Source: Novosphingobium sp. SG707
Lineage (GTDB): Bacteria; Pseudomonadota; Alphaproteobacteria; Sphingomonadales; Sphingomonadaceae
DNA length: 64,000 bases
Assembly (NCBI RefSeq): GCF_012275515.1
Contig: NZ_JAAZQL010000007.1
Location: forward strand, 1 to 64,000
Reading direction: 5' to 3'
This document shows, piece after piece, positions 27,247 through 35,422 of this stretch (within the stretch, counting starts at the first letter, position 1; every line of letters starts with the position of its first letter). A model generated the notes under the pieces. It saw only the letters and a program-made list of their open reading frames with translations. It was not told the origin of the DNA and did no database searches. A program made the position numbers and the translations under genes.

Positions 27247-27307
27247 AATTGATGGCGGTGCGGTTGCCATCAATTTTCACAGAGTCAAGATTGATTGCAT
27301 GCAATCA
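27247..27307. promoter_or_regulatory. Two dyads in the hemA-cyoA interval
   Basis: TGATTGCATGCAATCA at 27292-27307 is a perfect 16-bp palindrome touching the hemA stop codon. AATTGATGGC at 27247-27256 and its reverse complement at 27266-27275 form a second 10-bp dyad. Reading towards cyoA, a TTGACT -35-like sequence follows the palindrome. There is no T-tract, so a terminator is unlikely. The two dyads are plausible operators of the cyo promoter; the regulator is unknown and the spacing does not fit an FNR box. Confidence 0.5.
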
Positions 27308-28531
27308 TTAGGCGGCATGACGCTTCACATCCCACTTTAGCGCATCCCGAACCTCGATCAGCGCGGCGATCAGCGCCTCGACATGCGCCCTTGTATGGAA
27401 AGGCGTGGGCGTCAGCCGCAGCCGCTCCTGCCCCCTGGGCACGGTGGGATAGTTGATGGGCTGGGCATAGATGGCGTGGGCGCTGAGCAGCCGGTCGCTA
27501 ATCGCCTTGCAAAGATGCGCCTCGCCCACGAGCAGCGGAACGATATGGCTTTGCGTGGACGCAAAATTGAAGCCCTCCTGTCGCAGGCGGTCGAGCAGAT
27601 GGGCGACGATGGCCTGCTGACGCGCCCGCTCCAGCGAGGACAGCTTGAGATGGCGGATCGCCGCCACGGCCCCCTCGGCCAGATGCGGGGGCAGCGAGGT
27701 GGTGAAAATGAAACTGTCGGCGCAGGACCGGATCAGATCGACCACCGGAGCGCGCCCGGCAACATAGCCGCCCATCACCCCAAACGCCTTGGCCAGCGTC
27801 CCCTCGATCAGCGTCAGACGATGGGCCAGCCCCTCGCGCTCGGCAATGCCGCCGCCGCGCGGGCCGTAAAGGCCGACCGCATGGACCTCGTCCAGATAGG
27901 TCAGCGCATCGTAACGATCTGCCAGATCGCAGATTTCCGCGATGGGAGCCACATCGCCATCCATCGAATAGACGCTTTCAAAGGCGATGATCTTGGGTCG
28001 GTCGGGCGCGACCGAGGCCAGCAGTTCCTCCAGATGCGCAACATCATTATGGCGAAAAATGAACCTTTCGGCGCCCGAACGGCGGATGCCCTCAATCATC
28101 GAATTATGGTTCAGCGCATCGGAAAAAATCGCGCAATCATGCAGCACCCGGCCCAGAACCCCCAGCGCGGCCAGATTGGAAATCCAGCCTGAGGTGAACA
28201 CCAGCGCGGCCTCCTTGCCATGCAGATCGGCCAGTTCGGCCTCCAGCGCGACATGGGCGTGGTGTGTGCCGGAGATGTTGCGCGTGCCGCCCGCCCCCGC
28301 GCCATGGGCGTCGATGGAACGATGCATGGCGGCCAGAACATCGCCATGCTGGCCCATGCCCAGATAGTCATTGCTGCACCAGATGGTGATGCGGCGCTGG
28401 TCCCCTGCCCCGGCGCGCCAGAGCGCCTGCGGGAATTCTCCGGCGAGTCGTTCCAGTTCGATGAAGGTGCGATAGCGCCCCTCATGCCGCATACGCCCTA
28501 CAATTTGTTCGAATTTGCCGACATAATCCAT
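27308..28531 (-). CDS. hemA: 5-aminolevulinate synthase
   Basis: This 407-residue PLP enzyme condenses glycine and succinyl-CoA to 5-aminolevulinate, the first step of heme synthesis in alphaproteobacteria. Hallmarks are WCSNDYLGMGQHGDVLAAM, GTRNISGTHHAHVALEAELA, FESVYSMDGDVAPI, YLDEVHAVGLYGPRGGGIAE and the PLP lysine in EGTLAKAFGVMGGYVAG. It lies directly upstream of the cyo operon on the same strand, so it may provide extra heme for the oxidase. It may be a second hemA copy outside the core genome; that cannot be tested within the window. Confidence 0.95.
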   Translation of the reverse strand: MDYVGKFEQIVGRMRHEGRYRTFIELERLAGEFPQALWRAGAGDQRRITIWCSNDYLGMGQHGDVLAAMHRSIDAHGAGAGGTRNISGTHHAHVALEAELADLHGKEAALVFTSGWISNLAALGVLGRVLHDCAIFSDALNHNSMIEGIRRSGAERFIFRHNDVAHLEELLASVAPDRPKIIAFESVYSMDGDVAPIAEICDLADRYDALTYLDEVHAVGLYGPRGGGIAEREGLAHRLTLIEGTLAKAFGVMGGYVAGRAPVVDLIRSCADSFIFTTSLPPHLAEGAVAAIRHLKLSSLERARQQAIVAHLLDRLRQEGFNFASTQSHIVPLLVGEAHLCKAISDRLLSAHAIYAQPINYPTVPRGQERLRLTPTPFHTRAHVEALIAALIEVRDALKWDVKRHAA

Positions 28532-28579
28532 ACGAACGCCTCACATGTGCTATCGTGACGGGATGCGGCGCCCCATAAT

Positions 28580-28599
28580 GCTTGCATCGAGCGCTTGCA
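28580..28599. promoter_or_regulatory. Direct repeats upstream of the second mocR
   Basis: GCTTGCA occurs at 28580-28586 and 28593-28599, 13 bp apart in direct orientation, in the 99-bp region between hemA and the second mocR gene. An AT-rich stretch with alternating ATATAC/ATATAT follows and could hold the promoter. Tandem direct repeats fit a MocR operator, but this is inference. Confidence 0.4.
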
Positions 28600-28630
28600 A
28601 CATACAATATACATATATATGGATATAAGC

Positions 28631-30061
28631 ATGGCAGAGAACGAAACAGGCAGAGATATTGAATGGACGCCCCGTATGGTCAAAGGGGCCGGTCCGCTTT
28701 ATCTGACCATTGCCGATGCCATTGAGGCCGACATTCGCGCCGGGGCGCTGCGCCATGGCGACCGCCTGCCCCCGCAACGCGCGCTGGCCGAACGGCTGGG
28801 GATCGATTTCACCACCGTCAGCCGCGCCTATGCCGAGGCACGGCGGCGCGTTCTGGTCGAGGGGCGCGTGGGCATGGGCACCTTTGTTCAGGCGTCCGGC
28901 GCCAAACCGGCCCCTGCCATGGCCGGATCGTCGGCCGCATCCGCCTCTGCGTCGGGCATCGTCGACCTGACGATGAACTTTCCGCCGCGCATGGCGGATG
29001 CCGCGCTGACCTCGCGCCTCTGGGCCGAGGTGGCCGGGCTGGAGGCCACCGGCGGCATGGACCTTCTGCTGCGCTATCAGGAGGTCGGCGGCACCCGCGC
29101 CGACCGCGAGGCAGGCGTGCAATGGCTCGCCCCATGCCTGCCCGATCTGGCATCCGACCGGCTTGTCATCACCCCCGGCGCGCAAGGGGCGCTGCTCGCG
29201 CTGCTCACCCTGTTCAGACATCCCGACCGGCCTGTGGCGGTCGAGGCACTGTGCTATCCCGGTTTCCGCTCGCTGGCGGGCCATATGGGCGCAGCGCTGA
29301 TGCCGGTGGCGATGGACGGGGATGGGCTGATCCCCGAGGATCTGGCTGCGCAATGCGCCCGCCACCCCCCTGCCCTGCTTTGCTGCACGCCCAATCTGCA
29401 CAATCCGACCACCGCCACGATCCCCCTGAAACGGCGCGAGGCGATTGCCGCAATCGCGCGCGAGTATGACCTGACGATCCTTGAGGACGATGCCTATGGC
29501 AGGCTGGCGGGCAATGGCTTGCCCCCGCTGGCCGCGCTGGCGCCCGAACGGACCTATCATATCGCCAGCCTTTCCAAGGCTTTGGCTCCGGCGCTGCGCA
29601 TGGCCTATGTCGCCTGCCCCGATGCGCGCGGCGCCGCGCGGCTGACAGGCGCGGTGCGGGCGACGACCTCGATGGCCTCGCCGCTGGGCGCGGCCATCGC
29701 CACGCGCTGGATCGAAACGGGTTTGGCCGAACAGACCCTGAATGCCATTCGCGCCGAGACAGAGGCGCGTCAGGCCCTCGCCCATCGCCTGCTGGGTCAG
29801 GATGGCCTGCGCAGCGATCCGCGCGCCTATCATGCCTGGCTGCCGCTGGACCATGGCTGGAGCCGGGGCGATTTCGCCTCGCGCCTGCGTCATGCCGGGA
29901 TCGGCGTGGTGACCAGCGACGCCTTTGCCATCGGCTCGGCGCCCGAGGCCCTGCGCATCGGCTTTGCCGCCCCGCTTGAACGCGCCACGCTGGAAACCGG
30001 CCTGCGCGAAATTGCCGACCTTGCCTGTCAGTCGCCCACGCTGGCCAATCTGATTGTATAG
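28631..30061 (+). CDS. MocR-family regulator (second copy)
   Basis: The 476-residue protein has a GntR winged helix (IADAIEADIRAGALRHGDRL, LAERLGIDFTTVSRAYAEAR) joined to an aminotransferase-like domain (from about residue 105). PLP-region motifs include CCTPNLHNPTTATIPLKRRE, TILEDDAYGRLAGNG and the lysine in IASLSKALAPALRMAYV. It is clearly related to the regulator at 12595 but not identical. The ATG at 28631 is the best family match; in-frame ATGs at 28619 and 28595 are alternatives, and no strong ribosome site decides between them. It probably controls the following 71-residue gene and aminotransferase, or divergent hemA. Confidence 0.85.
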   Translation: MAENETGRDIEWTPRMVKGAGPLYLTIADAIEADIRAGALRHGDRLPPQRALAERLGIDFTTVSRAYAEARRRVLVEGRVGMGTFVQASGAKPAPAMAGSSAASASASGIVDLTMNFPPRMADAALTSRLWAEVAGLEATGGMDLLLRYQEVGGTRADREAGVQWLAPCLPDLASDRLVITPGAQGALLALLTLFRHPDRPVAVEALCYPGFRSLAGHMGAALMPVAMDGDGLIPEDLAAQCARHPPALLCCTPNLHNPTTATIPLKRREAIAAIAREYDLTILEDDAYGRLAGNGLPPLAALAPERTYHIASLSKALAPALRMAYVACPDARGAARLTGAVRATTSMASPLGAAIATRWIETGLAEQTLNAIRAETEARQALAHRLLGQDGLRSDPRAYHAWLPLDHGWSRGDFASRLRHAGIGVVTSDAFAIGSAPEALRIGFAAPLERATLETGLREIADLACQSPTLANLIV

Positions 30062-30072
30062 GACACCCAAAC

Positions 30073-30288
30073 ATGCCTGAAGACAAAAGCCTGATTGCCG
30101 CCCGCGCCGCCGCCGCCCAATATCTGCGCGCGCAGGGCTATGGCGCGGATGCCGCCTATGTCGAGGCGGGCCAGTCCGACGACACGCGCGAGGTGCAGAT
30201 CGCGCTTGCCTTGCACAAGATCCTGTATGTCGCCCCCACCCCGCCCATCAAATACAAGGGTCGCCGCCTTGTCGGCGAGGAGTGCTGA
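30073..30288 (+). CDS. Small protein of unknown function (71 aa)
   Basis: The protein reads MPEDKSLIAARAAAAQYLRA at the start and ends PPIKYKGRRLVGEEC. It is helical and acidic-to-basic with no membrane segment or known motif. It starts 11 bp after the mocR stop, with AGGACA upstream, and ends 6 bp before the HisC-type gene, so it is very likely a real member of this operon. No function can be assigned; a partner of the aminotransferase or regulator is possible. Confidence 0.65.
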   Translation: MPEDKSLIAARAAAAQYLRAQGYGADAAYVEAGQSDDTREVQIALALHKILYVAPTPPIKYKGRRLVGEEC

Positions 30289-30294
30289 AATCCC

Positions 30295-31356
30295 ATGAGC
30301 CAGTTCTGGAGTCCGCTGGTCCACCGCCTCGCGCCCTATGTGCCGGGCGAACAGCCGCGCGTTGAGGGCCTTATCAAGCTGAACACCAATGAATTGCCCT
30401 TTGGCCCCTCGCCCGCCGTGGCCCCGGCGATCGAGGCGGCGGCGCGCGAGGGGTTGCAGCTCTACCCCGATCCGCAATTGGGCACGCTTTGTCAGGCTTT
30501 GGCGCAATATCATGGCGTGCCGCGCGATCATGTGTTCGTGGGCAATGGTTCGGACGAGGTGCTGGCCCATGCCTTTGCCGGTCTGCTCAAGCATGACGCG
30601 CCGTTGCTCTTCCCCGACATCACCTACAGTTACTATCCCACCTATTGCCGCCTTTTCGACATTGCCTATGAAACCGTGCCGCTCGATGGCGCGATGCGGG
30701 TGAATGTCGAGGACTATCGGCGCGAGGCCGGAGCCATAATCCTGCCCAATCCCAATGCGCCCACCGGGGTCGGGCTGGGGCTGGAGGCGGTCGAGCGACT
30801 GCTGGCCATGCATCCCGATGCGCCGGTGGTGATCGACGAGGCCTATGTCGATTTCGGCGCGCAAAGCGCTCTGCCCCTGATCGCGCGCCATCCCAATCTG
30901 CTGATCGTGCGCACCCTATCGAAATCGCGCGGGCTGGCGGGGTTGCGCGTGGGTTATGCGCTGGGCCGGCCCCATCTCATCGAGGCGCTGGTGCGGGTGA
31001 AGGACAGTTTCAACTCCTATCCGCTCGACCGTCTGGCGCAGGCCGGGGCGCTGGCCTCACTGGGCGACGAAGCCTGGTTTCAGCAAGGCCGGGCGGCGAT
31101 CATCGCAAACCGCGCGCGGCTGGCGGCGGGGCTGGAGCGACTGGGCTTTTCGGTCCTGCCTTCGCAGGCCAATTTCGTCTTTGCCCGCCATGGCGCGCGC
31201 GGCGGGGCCGAACTGGCGCAGGCCTTGCGGGCGGAAAAGATCCTTGTGCGCCATTTCAACGCGCCCCGGATCGAGGATTTCCTGCGCATCACCGTGGGCG
31301 ATGCCGATCAGGTGTCCGCGCTGCTGCAGGGGCTTGGGTCTATTCTGGCGGGTTAA
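30295..31356 (+). CDS. hisC: Histidinol-phosphate aminotransferase-type PLP enzyme
   Basis: This 353-residue fold-type-I aminotransferase has the HisC signature set: IKLNTNELPFGPSPAVAPAI, LYPDPQLGTLCQALAQYHGV, VFVGNGSDEVLAHAF, LPNPNAPTGVGLGLEAVERL, VIDEAYVDFG and the PLP lysine in RTLSKSRGLAGLRVGYALG. It could transaminate histidinol phosphate, aromatic amino acids or a pathway-specific 2-ketoacid. No other his gene is nearby, so a role outside histidine synthesis is likely. The 3' end overlaps the convergent LysR gene by 17 bp. Confidence 0.88.
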   Translation: MSQFWSPLVHRLAPYVPGEQPRVEGLIKLNTNELPFGPSPAVAPAIEAAAREGLQLYPDPQLGTLCQALAQYHGVPRDHVFVGNGSDEVLAHAFAGLLKHDAPLLFPDITYSYYPTYCRLFDIAYETVPLDGAMRVNVEDYRREAGAIILPNPNAPTGVGLGLEAVERLLAMHPDAPVVIDEAYVDFGAQSALPLIARHPNLLIVRTLSKSRGLAGLRVGYALGRPHLIEALVRVKDSFNSYPLDRLAQAGALASLGDEAWFQQGRAAIIANRARLAAGLERLGFSVLPSQANFVFARHGARGGAELAQALRAEKILVRHFNAPRIEDFLRITVGDADQVSALLQGLGSILAG

Positions 31357-32278
31357 GGCCCTGCCATACATCGGCCAGCAGGCCGCGCAGCCATTGCGAG
31401 ATCGGATCGGCATCACCATCGCGCCGCCAGCACAGCCTCACCTCGTAGGGGGCGAGCGTCAGCGGCGGCGCGAATGTTGACAGTCCCGTTGAACGCGCCA
31501 GCGCCCGCGCGGCATGGCCGGGCAAGGTCGCAATCCAGCCCGAGCCCTGCAAAAAGGGCGGCAGGGCGGCAAATTGCGTCAGCGCGGTGATGATCCGCCG
31601 CTTGCGGCCCAGATCCTGCAATGCCTCATCAATGATGCCGCTGCGCCCGGAAAAGGACACCAGCACATGCGGCAGCGCGGTGTAGCCCTCCAGCGTCAGC
31701 GGCAGATGGGGCGCCAGCGCATCGCCATCGCCAAGGCACAGGTAGGAAGAGCGGCCGATGGCCTGATGGCGGATGGTTTGTCCCCTCCCCCTGCCGCCCG
31801 CGATCATCGCCATGTCGATCTCGCGCGATTCCAGCATCGCAGCGGCGGTCTGGCTGTTGCATTGGCGAAAGATCACCGAGGCTTGCGGCGCCTCGGCCAG
31901 CAGGCGGCGGACCAGCGCGGGCCCGCAAGCCAGCATGAAGTCATCCGACATGCCCACCACCAGCGCCCGCGCGATCCCGCCGGGCGCAAAAGGCGGCAGC
32001 GGGGCCAGCGCCTCGCTCATCCTGTCGAGCACGGCGCTCAGCACCGGGGCCATGGCGATGGCACGCGGGGTCGGCTCCATGCCCATGCGGCTGCGTACAA
32101 AGAGCGGATCCCCGGTGATCGAGCGCAGCCGCGCCAGCGAACCGCTCAGCGCCGACTGGCTCAGGTTCAGGCGGAGCGCCGCGCGCGACACGCTGCGCTC
32201 CTCCCATATCGCCAGAAAGCTAGTGGCGAGGTTGAGATCGAGACGAGCAATATCGTTCAGACCGATAATCTTGTTCAT
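31340..32278 (-). CDS. LysR-family regulator beside nitrilase
   Basis: This 312-residue regulator has the LysR helix-turn-helix in residues 13-70 (LNLATSFLAIWEERSVSRAA, LRLNLSQSALSGSLARLR) and a periplasmic-binding-protein-like effector domain afterwards (ARALVVGMSDDFMLACGPAL). The layout LDLNLATSFLAI resembles the NodD/NahR/SyrM group, which often senses aromatic compounds. It is divergent from the nitrilase at 32346 with only 67 bp between starts, so it most likely controls that gene. The inducer is unknown. Confidence 0.86.
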   Translation of the reverse strand: MNKIIGLNDIARLDLNLATSFLAIWEERSVSRAALRLNLSQSALSGSLARLRSITGDPLFVRSRMGMEPTPRAIAMAPVLSAVLDRMSEALAPLPPFAPGGIARALVVGMSDDFMLACGPALVRRLLAEAPQASVIFRQCNSQTAAAMLESREIDMAMIAGGRGRGQTIRHQAIGRSSYLCLGDGDALAPHLPLTLEGYTALPHVLVSFSGRSGIIDEALQDLGRKRRIITALTQFAALPPFLQGSGWIATLPGHAARALARSTGLSTFAPPLTLAPYEVRLCWRRDGDADPISQWLRGLLADVWQGLNPPE

Positions 32279-32345
32279 AAAATGCGGTTTGCCTGATGAT
32301 TGGGCTTTACGTCAAATGGCGCCGGTCATCTGCAAAGGATTTTTC

Positions 32346-33281
32346 ATGCCTCAACATCGCGTCGCCGTCGTTCAGGCCGGCAGCCAATTGTTCAACACCC
32401 CCCTCACCCTCGACCGCATGGCCGCCCATTGCGAGGATGTGAAGCGGGAGGGCGCGGAACTGGCCGTCTTTCCCGAGGCCTATATCGGCGGCTATCCCAA
32501 GGGGCTGGATTTCGGCGCGAGGATCGGCACCCGCACGGCCGAGGGGCGCGAGGATTATCTGCGTTACTGGCGGTCGGCCATCGAGGTGGACGGGCCGGAA
32601 TGCCGGATCATGGGCGGTTTTGCCGCCGAGATGAAAGCGCATCTGGTGGTCGGCGTGATTGAGCGCGAGGGCGCGACGCTATATTGCTCGGCGCTGTTTT
32701 TCGGGCCGGACGGATCGTTGCTCGGCAAGCATCGCAAGCTGATGCCCACGGCCAGCGAACGGCTTGTCTGGGCGCAGGGCGATGGCTCCACCCTGCCCGT
32801 CATCGAGACGCCGATGGGGAGGATCGGTTCGGCCATCTGCTGGGAAAATTACATGCCGCTGCTGCGCCAGACGATGTATGCCAAAGGGGTCGATCTGTGG
32901 TGCGCTCCCACGGTGGACGAGCGCGAGATCTGGCAGTCCTCGATGCGCCATATTGCCTATGAAGGCCGCATGTTCGTGCTGAGCACCTGCCAGTATATGA
33001 CGCGGGCCGATGCGCCCGAGGATTATGCGGCCTTTGCCGGATTGGCCCCGGAGGCCGAGCTGATCAAGGGGGGCAGCGTGATCGTCAACCCGATGGGCGA
33101 GATTCTGGCAGGGCCCCTGCGCTGGGGCGAAGGCGTGCTGGCCGCGACCATCGACACAGATGATGTGGTGCGGGCGCGCTATGATCTGGATGTGGCGGGC
33201 CATTATGCGCGGCCCGACGTGTTTTCACTGCATCTCGATGCTGCGGCAAAACCGCATCTGCATAAGGTCCCCTCAGCCTAA
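32346..33281 (+). CDS. Nitrilase (second of three)
   Basis: This 311-residue carbon-nitrogen hydrolase has the triad E44 (VFPEAYIGGYPKG), K131 (KHRKLMPTASERLVWAQGDG) and C165 (GSAICWENYMPLLRQTMYAK). The YIGGYPKG and CWENYMPL forms match the broad-spectrum nitrilase branch that includes plant-type and several bacterial aliphatic/aromatic enzymes. It should convert a nitrile to a carboxylate plus ammonia. It is controlled by the divergent LysR gene. I chose ATG 32346 because conserved sequence starts there; the long upstream in-frame extension overlaps lysR and is not coding. Confidence 0.9.
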   Translation: MPQHRVAVVQAGSQLFNTPLTLDRMAAHCEDVKREGAELAVFPEAYIGGYPKGLDFGARIGTRTAEGREDYLRYWRSAIEVDGPECRIMGGFAAEMKAHLVVGVIEREGATLYCSALFFGPDGSLLGKHRKLMPTASERLVWAQGDGSTLPVIETPMGRIGSAICWENYMPLLRQTMYAKGVDLWCAPTVDEREIWQSSMRHIAYEGRMFVLSTCQYMTRADAPEDYAAFAGLAPEAELIKGGSVIVNPMGEILAGPLRWGEGVLAATIDTDDVVRARYDLDVAGHYARPDVFSLHLDAAAKPHLHKVPSA

Positions 33282-33499
33282 ACGGTCGCCAAGCCGCGCG
33301 ATCAGATCCATCTTTTCATGCAGGATGGCCAAAATAAGCGTTAGCGGTGCGAGAGCCCCACGTTGACGCTGCTGGTTATCGGATTTCGACGTTTCGGGCG
33401 CCGCCGATGCGGACGTGAAGCATCTCGACCAGCTCTGGACCGACCTTCCATGACTGAGCCAGGATTTCGCCGGCCTGGCCACGTAGTGCGTTCTGGCGT

Positions 33500-33688
33500 T
33501 GATCCTCAGGCATCATTGTCGTGCAATGGCCGAGGATGGGGGTCAATGGGTGGCCGATTTCCGGATTGGATATGCAGCAGATAGCGCGGGTACTCGGCCC
33601 GATCCTGCCCGGCCTCGAAGGCCACTTTCTCATGCTCGCGCGCGAAGGTGGGCAGCTTGAGGTCCTTTAGGTGGTTGGTCAGCAGCAC
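33500..33688 (-). mobile_element. IS21-type IstB remnant
   Basis: The first 40 residues of an IstB-like ATP-binding helper are recognisable: NHLKDLKLPTFAREHEKVAF followed by YPRYLLHIQ. The Walker A and B domains are absent and the frame stops at about 33506. The rest of the gap 33282-33500 shows no recognisable gene. The fragment abuts the promoter of the aldehyde dehydrogenase gene. Confidence 0.6.
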
Positions 33689-33710
33689 AGAGGGCGGCAG
33701 ACTGCGAGCA

Positions 33711-33737
33711 TTTTGTTTGACATAAAACTATAATTGG
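33711..33737 (+). promoter_or_regulatory. Promoter motif shared with the ThDP operon
   Basis: TTTTGTTTGACATAAAACTA followed by TAATTGG matches the region 38192-38212 (TTTTGTTTCAAACTATATTG) with small gaps: both contain TTTTGTTT, CA, AACTATA and TTGG in the same order. It lies 41 bp upstream of the aldehyde dehydrogenase start. A common activator, probably the AraC-type protein at 41334, is inferred. Confidence 0.5.
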
Positions 33738-33778
33738 AGCAGCGTGGGGTTAAATGGTTTCGGGAAGAGGTCAAACCA

Positions 33779-35179
33779 ATGAATTTTGAACGCAAGAACC
33801 CAATCACAGGTGAAGTGGCGTCTATCGCGCACGCCATGCAGGCCGCCGACATCCCCGCCATCGCGGCGCGTGCTGCGGCGGCGCAGCCTGCCTGGGGCGC
33901 GATGGGTCCGAACGCGCGGCGCGCGGTGCTGCAGAAGGCGGCCGATGCGCTGGCAGCCAAGAAGGATGACTTCGTTGCCGCGATGATGGGCGAGATCGGC
34001 GCGACGGCCGGTTGGGCGATGTTCAACCTTGGCCTGGCCGTTTCCATGGTGCGCGAGGCCGCGAGTCTGACCACCCAGATTTCGGGCGAAGTGATCCCCT
34101 CGGACAAGCCCGGCTGTCTGGCGATGGCGCTGCGTGAACCGGTGGGTGTGATCCTGGGCATTGCGCCGTGGAATGCACCGATCATCCTTGGCGTGCGCGC
34201 GATTGCCACGCCTTTGGCCTGCGGCAATGCGGTGATCCTGAAGGCGTCGGAACAGTGCCCGCGCACCCATGCCCTCATCATCGAGGCCTTTGCCGAGGCC
34301 GGTTTCCCCGAAGGCGTGGTCAATGTCGTGACCAATGCTCCGGCGGACGCTGCCGATGTGGTGGGCGCGCTGATCGACGCGCCGGAAGTGAAACGCATCA
34401 ATTTCACCGGCAGCACGGCGGTGGGCCGCATCATCGCCAAGCGCGCGGCCGAGCATCTCAAGCCCTGCCTGCTCGAACTGGGCGGCAAGGCGCCTTTGGT
34501 GATCTGCGCCGATGCGGATCTCGACGAGGCGGTCAAGGCGGCAGCGTTCGGCGCCTATATGAACCAGGGCCAGATCTGCATGAGCACCGAGCGGATCATC
34601 GTGGTCGAGGATGTGGCCGATACCTTTGCCGAGAAATTCGCCGCCAAGGTCAAGACCCTGACCGCAGGCGATCCGCGTTTGGGCAACACGCCGCTGGGCG
34701 GGGTGGTTGATGCCAAGACGGTGGCGCATTGCCACAGCCTTGTGGACGACGCTGTGGCCAAGGGCGCGGTGCTGCTGACGGGCGGGGAAACCACGCTCAA
34801 TGTCGTGATGCCCGCGCATCTGGTGGACAAGGTGACGCCGGAGATGAAGCTGTTCCGCGATGAGAGCTTCGGCCCCGTCGTCGGCATCATCCGCGCGCGC
34901 GATGAAGCCCATGCGATCGAGCTGGCCAATGACACCGAATATGGCCTCTCGGCGGCCGTCTTCACGCGTGACATCGCCAAGGGCCTGCGTCTGGCCAAGC
35001 AGATCAAGAGCGGCATCTGCCACGTCAACGGCCCCACCGTCCATGACGAGGCGCAGATGCCCTTCGGCGGCGTCGGCGCCTCAGGCTACGGCCGCTTCGG
35101 CGGACGCCAGGGCATCGACAGCTTCACCGAGACACGGTGGATCACGGTGGAAACACAAAACGGGCATTTCCCCATCTGA
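33779..35179 (+). CDS. Aromatic aldehyde dehydrogenase
   Basis: This 466-residue NAD(P)-dependent enzyme belongs to the aldehyde dehydrogenase superfamily, close to vanillin/salicylaldehyde/benzaldehyde dehydrogenases. The cofactor site is visible in APWNAPIILGVRAIATPLAC and FTGSTAVGRIIAK, the general-base Glu in LELGGKAPL and the catalytic Cys at 267 (NQGQICMSTERI). I chose ATG 33779 because GAAGAGG precedes it; the 15-residue extension from 33734 lacks a site. With the ThDP decarboxylase at 38486 it would turn benzaldehyde-type products into benzoates. Confidence 0.9.
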   Translation: MNFERKNPITGEVASIAHAMQAADIPAIAARAAAAQPAWGAMGPNARRAVLQKAADALAAKKDDFVAAMMGEIGATAGWAMFNLGLAVSMVREAASLTTQISGEVIPSDKPGCLAMALREPVGVILGIAPWNAPIILGVRAIATPLACGNAVILKASEQCPRTHALIIEAFAEAGFPEGVVNVVTNAPADAADVVGALIDAPEVKRINFTGSTAVGRIIAKRAAEHLKPCLLELGGKAPLVICADADLDEAVKAAAFGAYMNQGQICMSTERIIVVEDVADTFAEKFAAKVKTLTAGDPRLGNTPLGGVVDAKTVAHCHSLVDDAVAKGAVLLTGGETTLNVVMPAHLVDKVTPEMKLFRDESFGPVVGIIRARDEAHAIELANDTEYGLSAAVFTRDIAKGLRLAKQIKSGICHVNGPTVHDEAQMPFGGVGASGYGRFGGRQGIDSFTETRWITVETQNGHFPI

Positions 35180-35204
35180 TGCAGGACGGCGCGAAACAGC
35201 GCAA

Positions 35205-35250
35205 TTGCTGACATCAGCTTGTTCCCAATACCGCAAGCTGATGTCAGCAA
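35205..35250. repeat. Perfect 17-bp inverted repeat
   Basis: TTGCTGACATCAGCTTG (35205-35221) and its exact reverse complement (35234-35250) flank a 12-base loop, 26 bp after the aldehyde dehydrogenase stop. The stem is long but has no T-tract. It lies between convergent genes and may be an RNA-stabilising hairpin or part of a double terminator. Confidence 0.75.
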
Positions 35251-35262
35251 AGCCATCGCAGG

Positions 35263-35300
35263 CCTCGACCATCCTATACGGGTGGTCGAGGTCTTTTCTT
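35263..35300 (+). terminator. Rho-independent terminator after aldehyde dehydrogenase
   Basis: CCTCGACCA (35263-35271) pairs with TGGTCGAGG (35283-35291) and is followed by TCTTTTCTTT. The structure fits an intrinsic terminator for the plus-strand aldehyde dehydrogenase gene. Confidence 0.7.
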
Positions 35301-35422
35301 TCGATGCAGGCAGAATTGCGCCTCGCACCATAGGCACCGAGGCGGAACTATCGCCAAGTTATAGAAGTTTAACGACAAATCGAGAAGGGCACAGCGGCCC
35401 CTCTCTGTTATGCTTCAAATGG

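Noticed and set aside
27247..27275. The AATTGATGGC dyad as a terminator for hemA
   Set aside because: No T-tract follows in the direction of hemA transcription, and a promoter-like TTGACT lies beside it, so a regulatory site is more likely.
27292..27307. FNR box in the 16-bp palindrome
   Set aside because: FNR sites need TTGAT-N4-ATCAA; here the spacing between the arms is 8 bases.
28550..30070. A 506-codon minus-strand frame opposite the second mocR
   Set aside because: It mirrors the coding strand of the regulator and shows no protein family; composition is that of a shadow frame.
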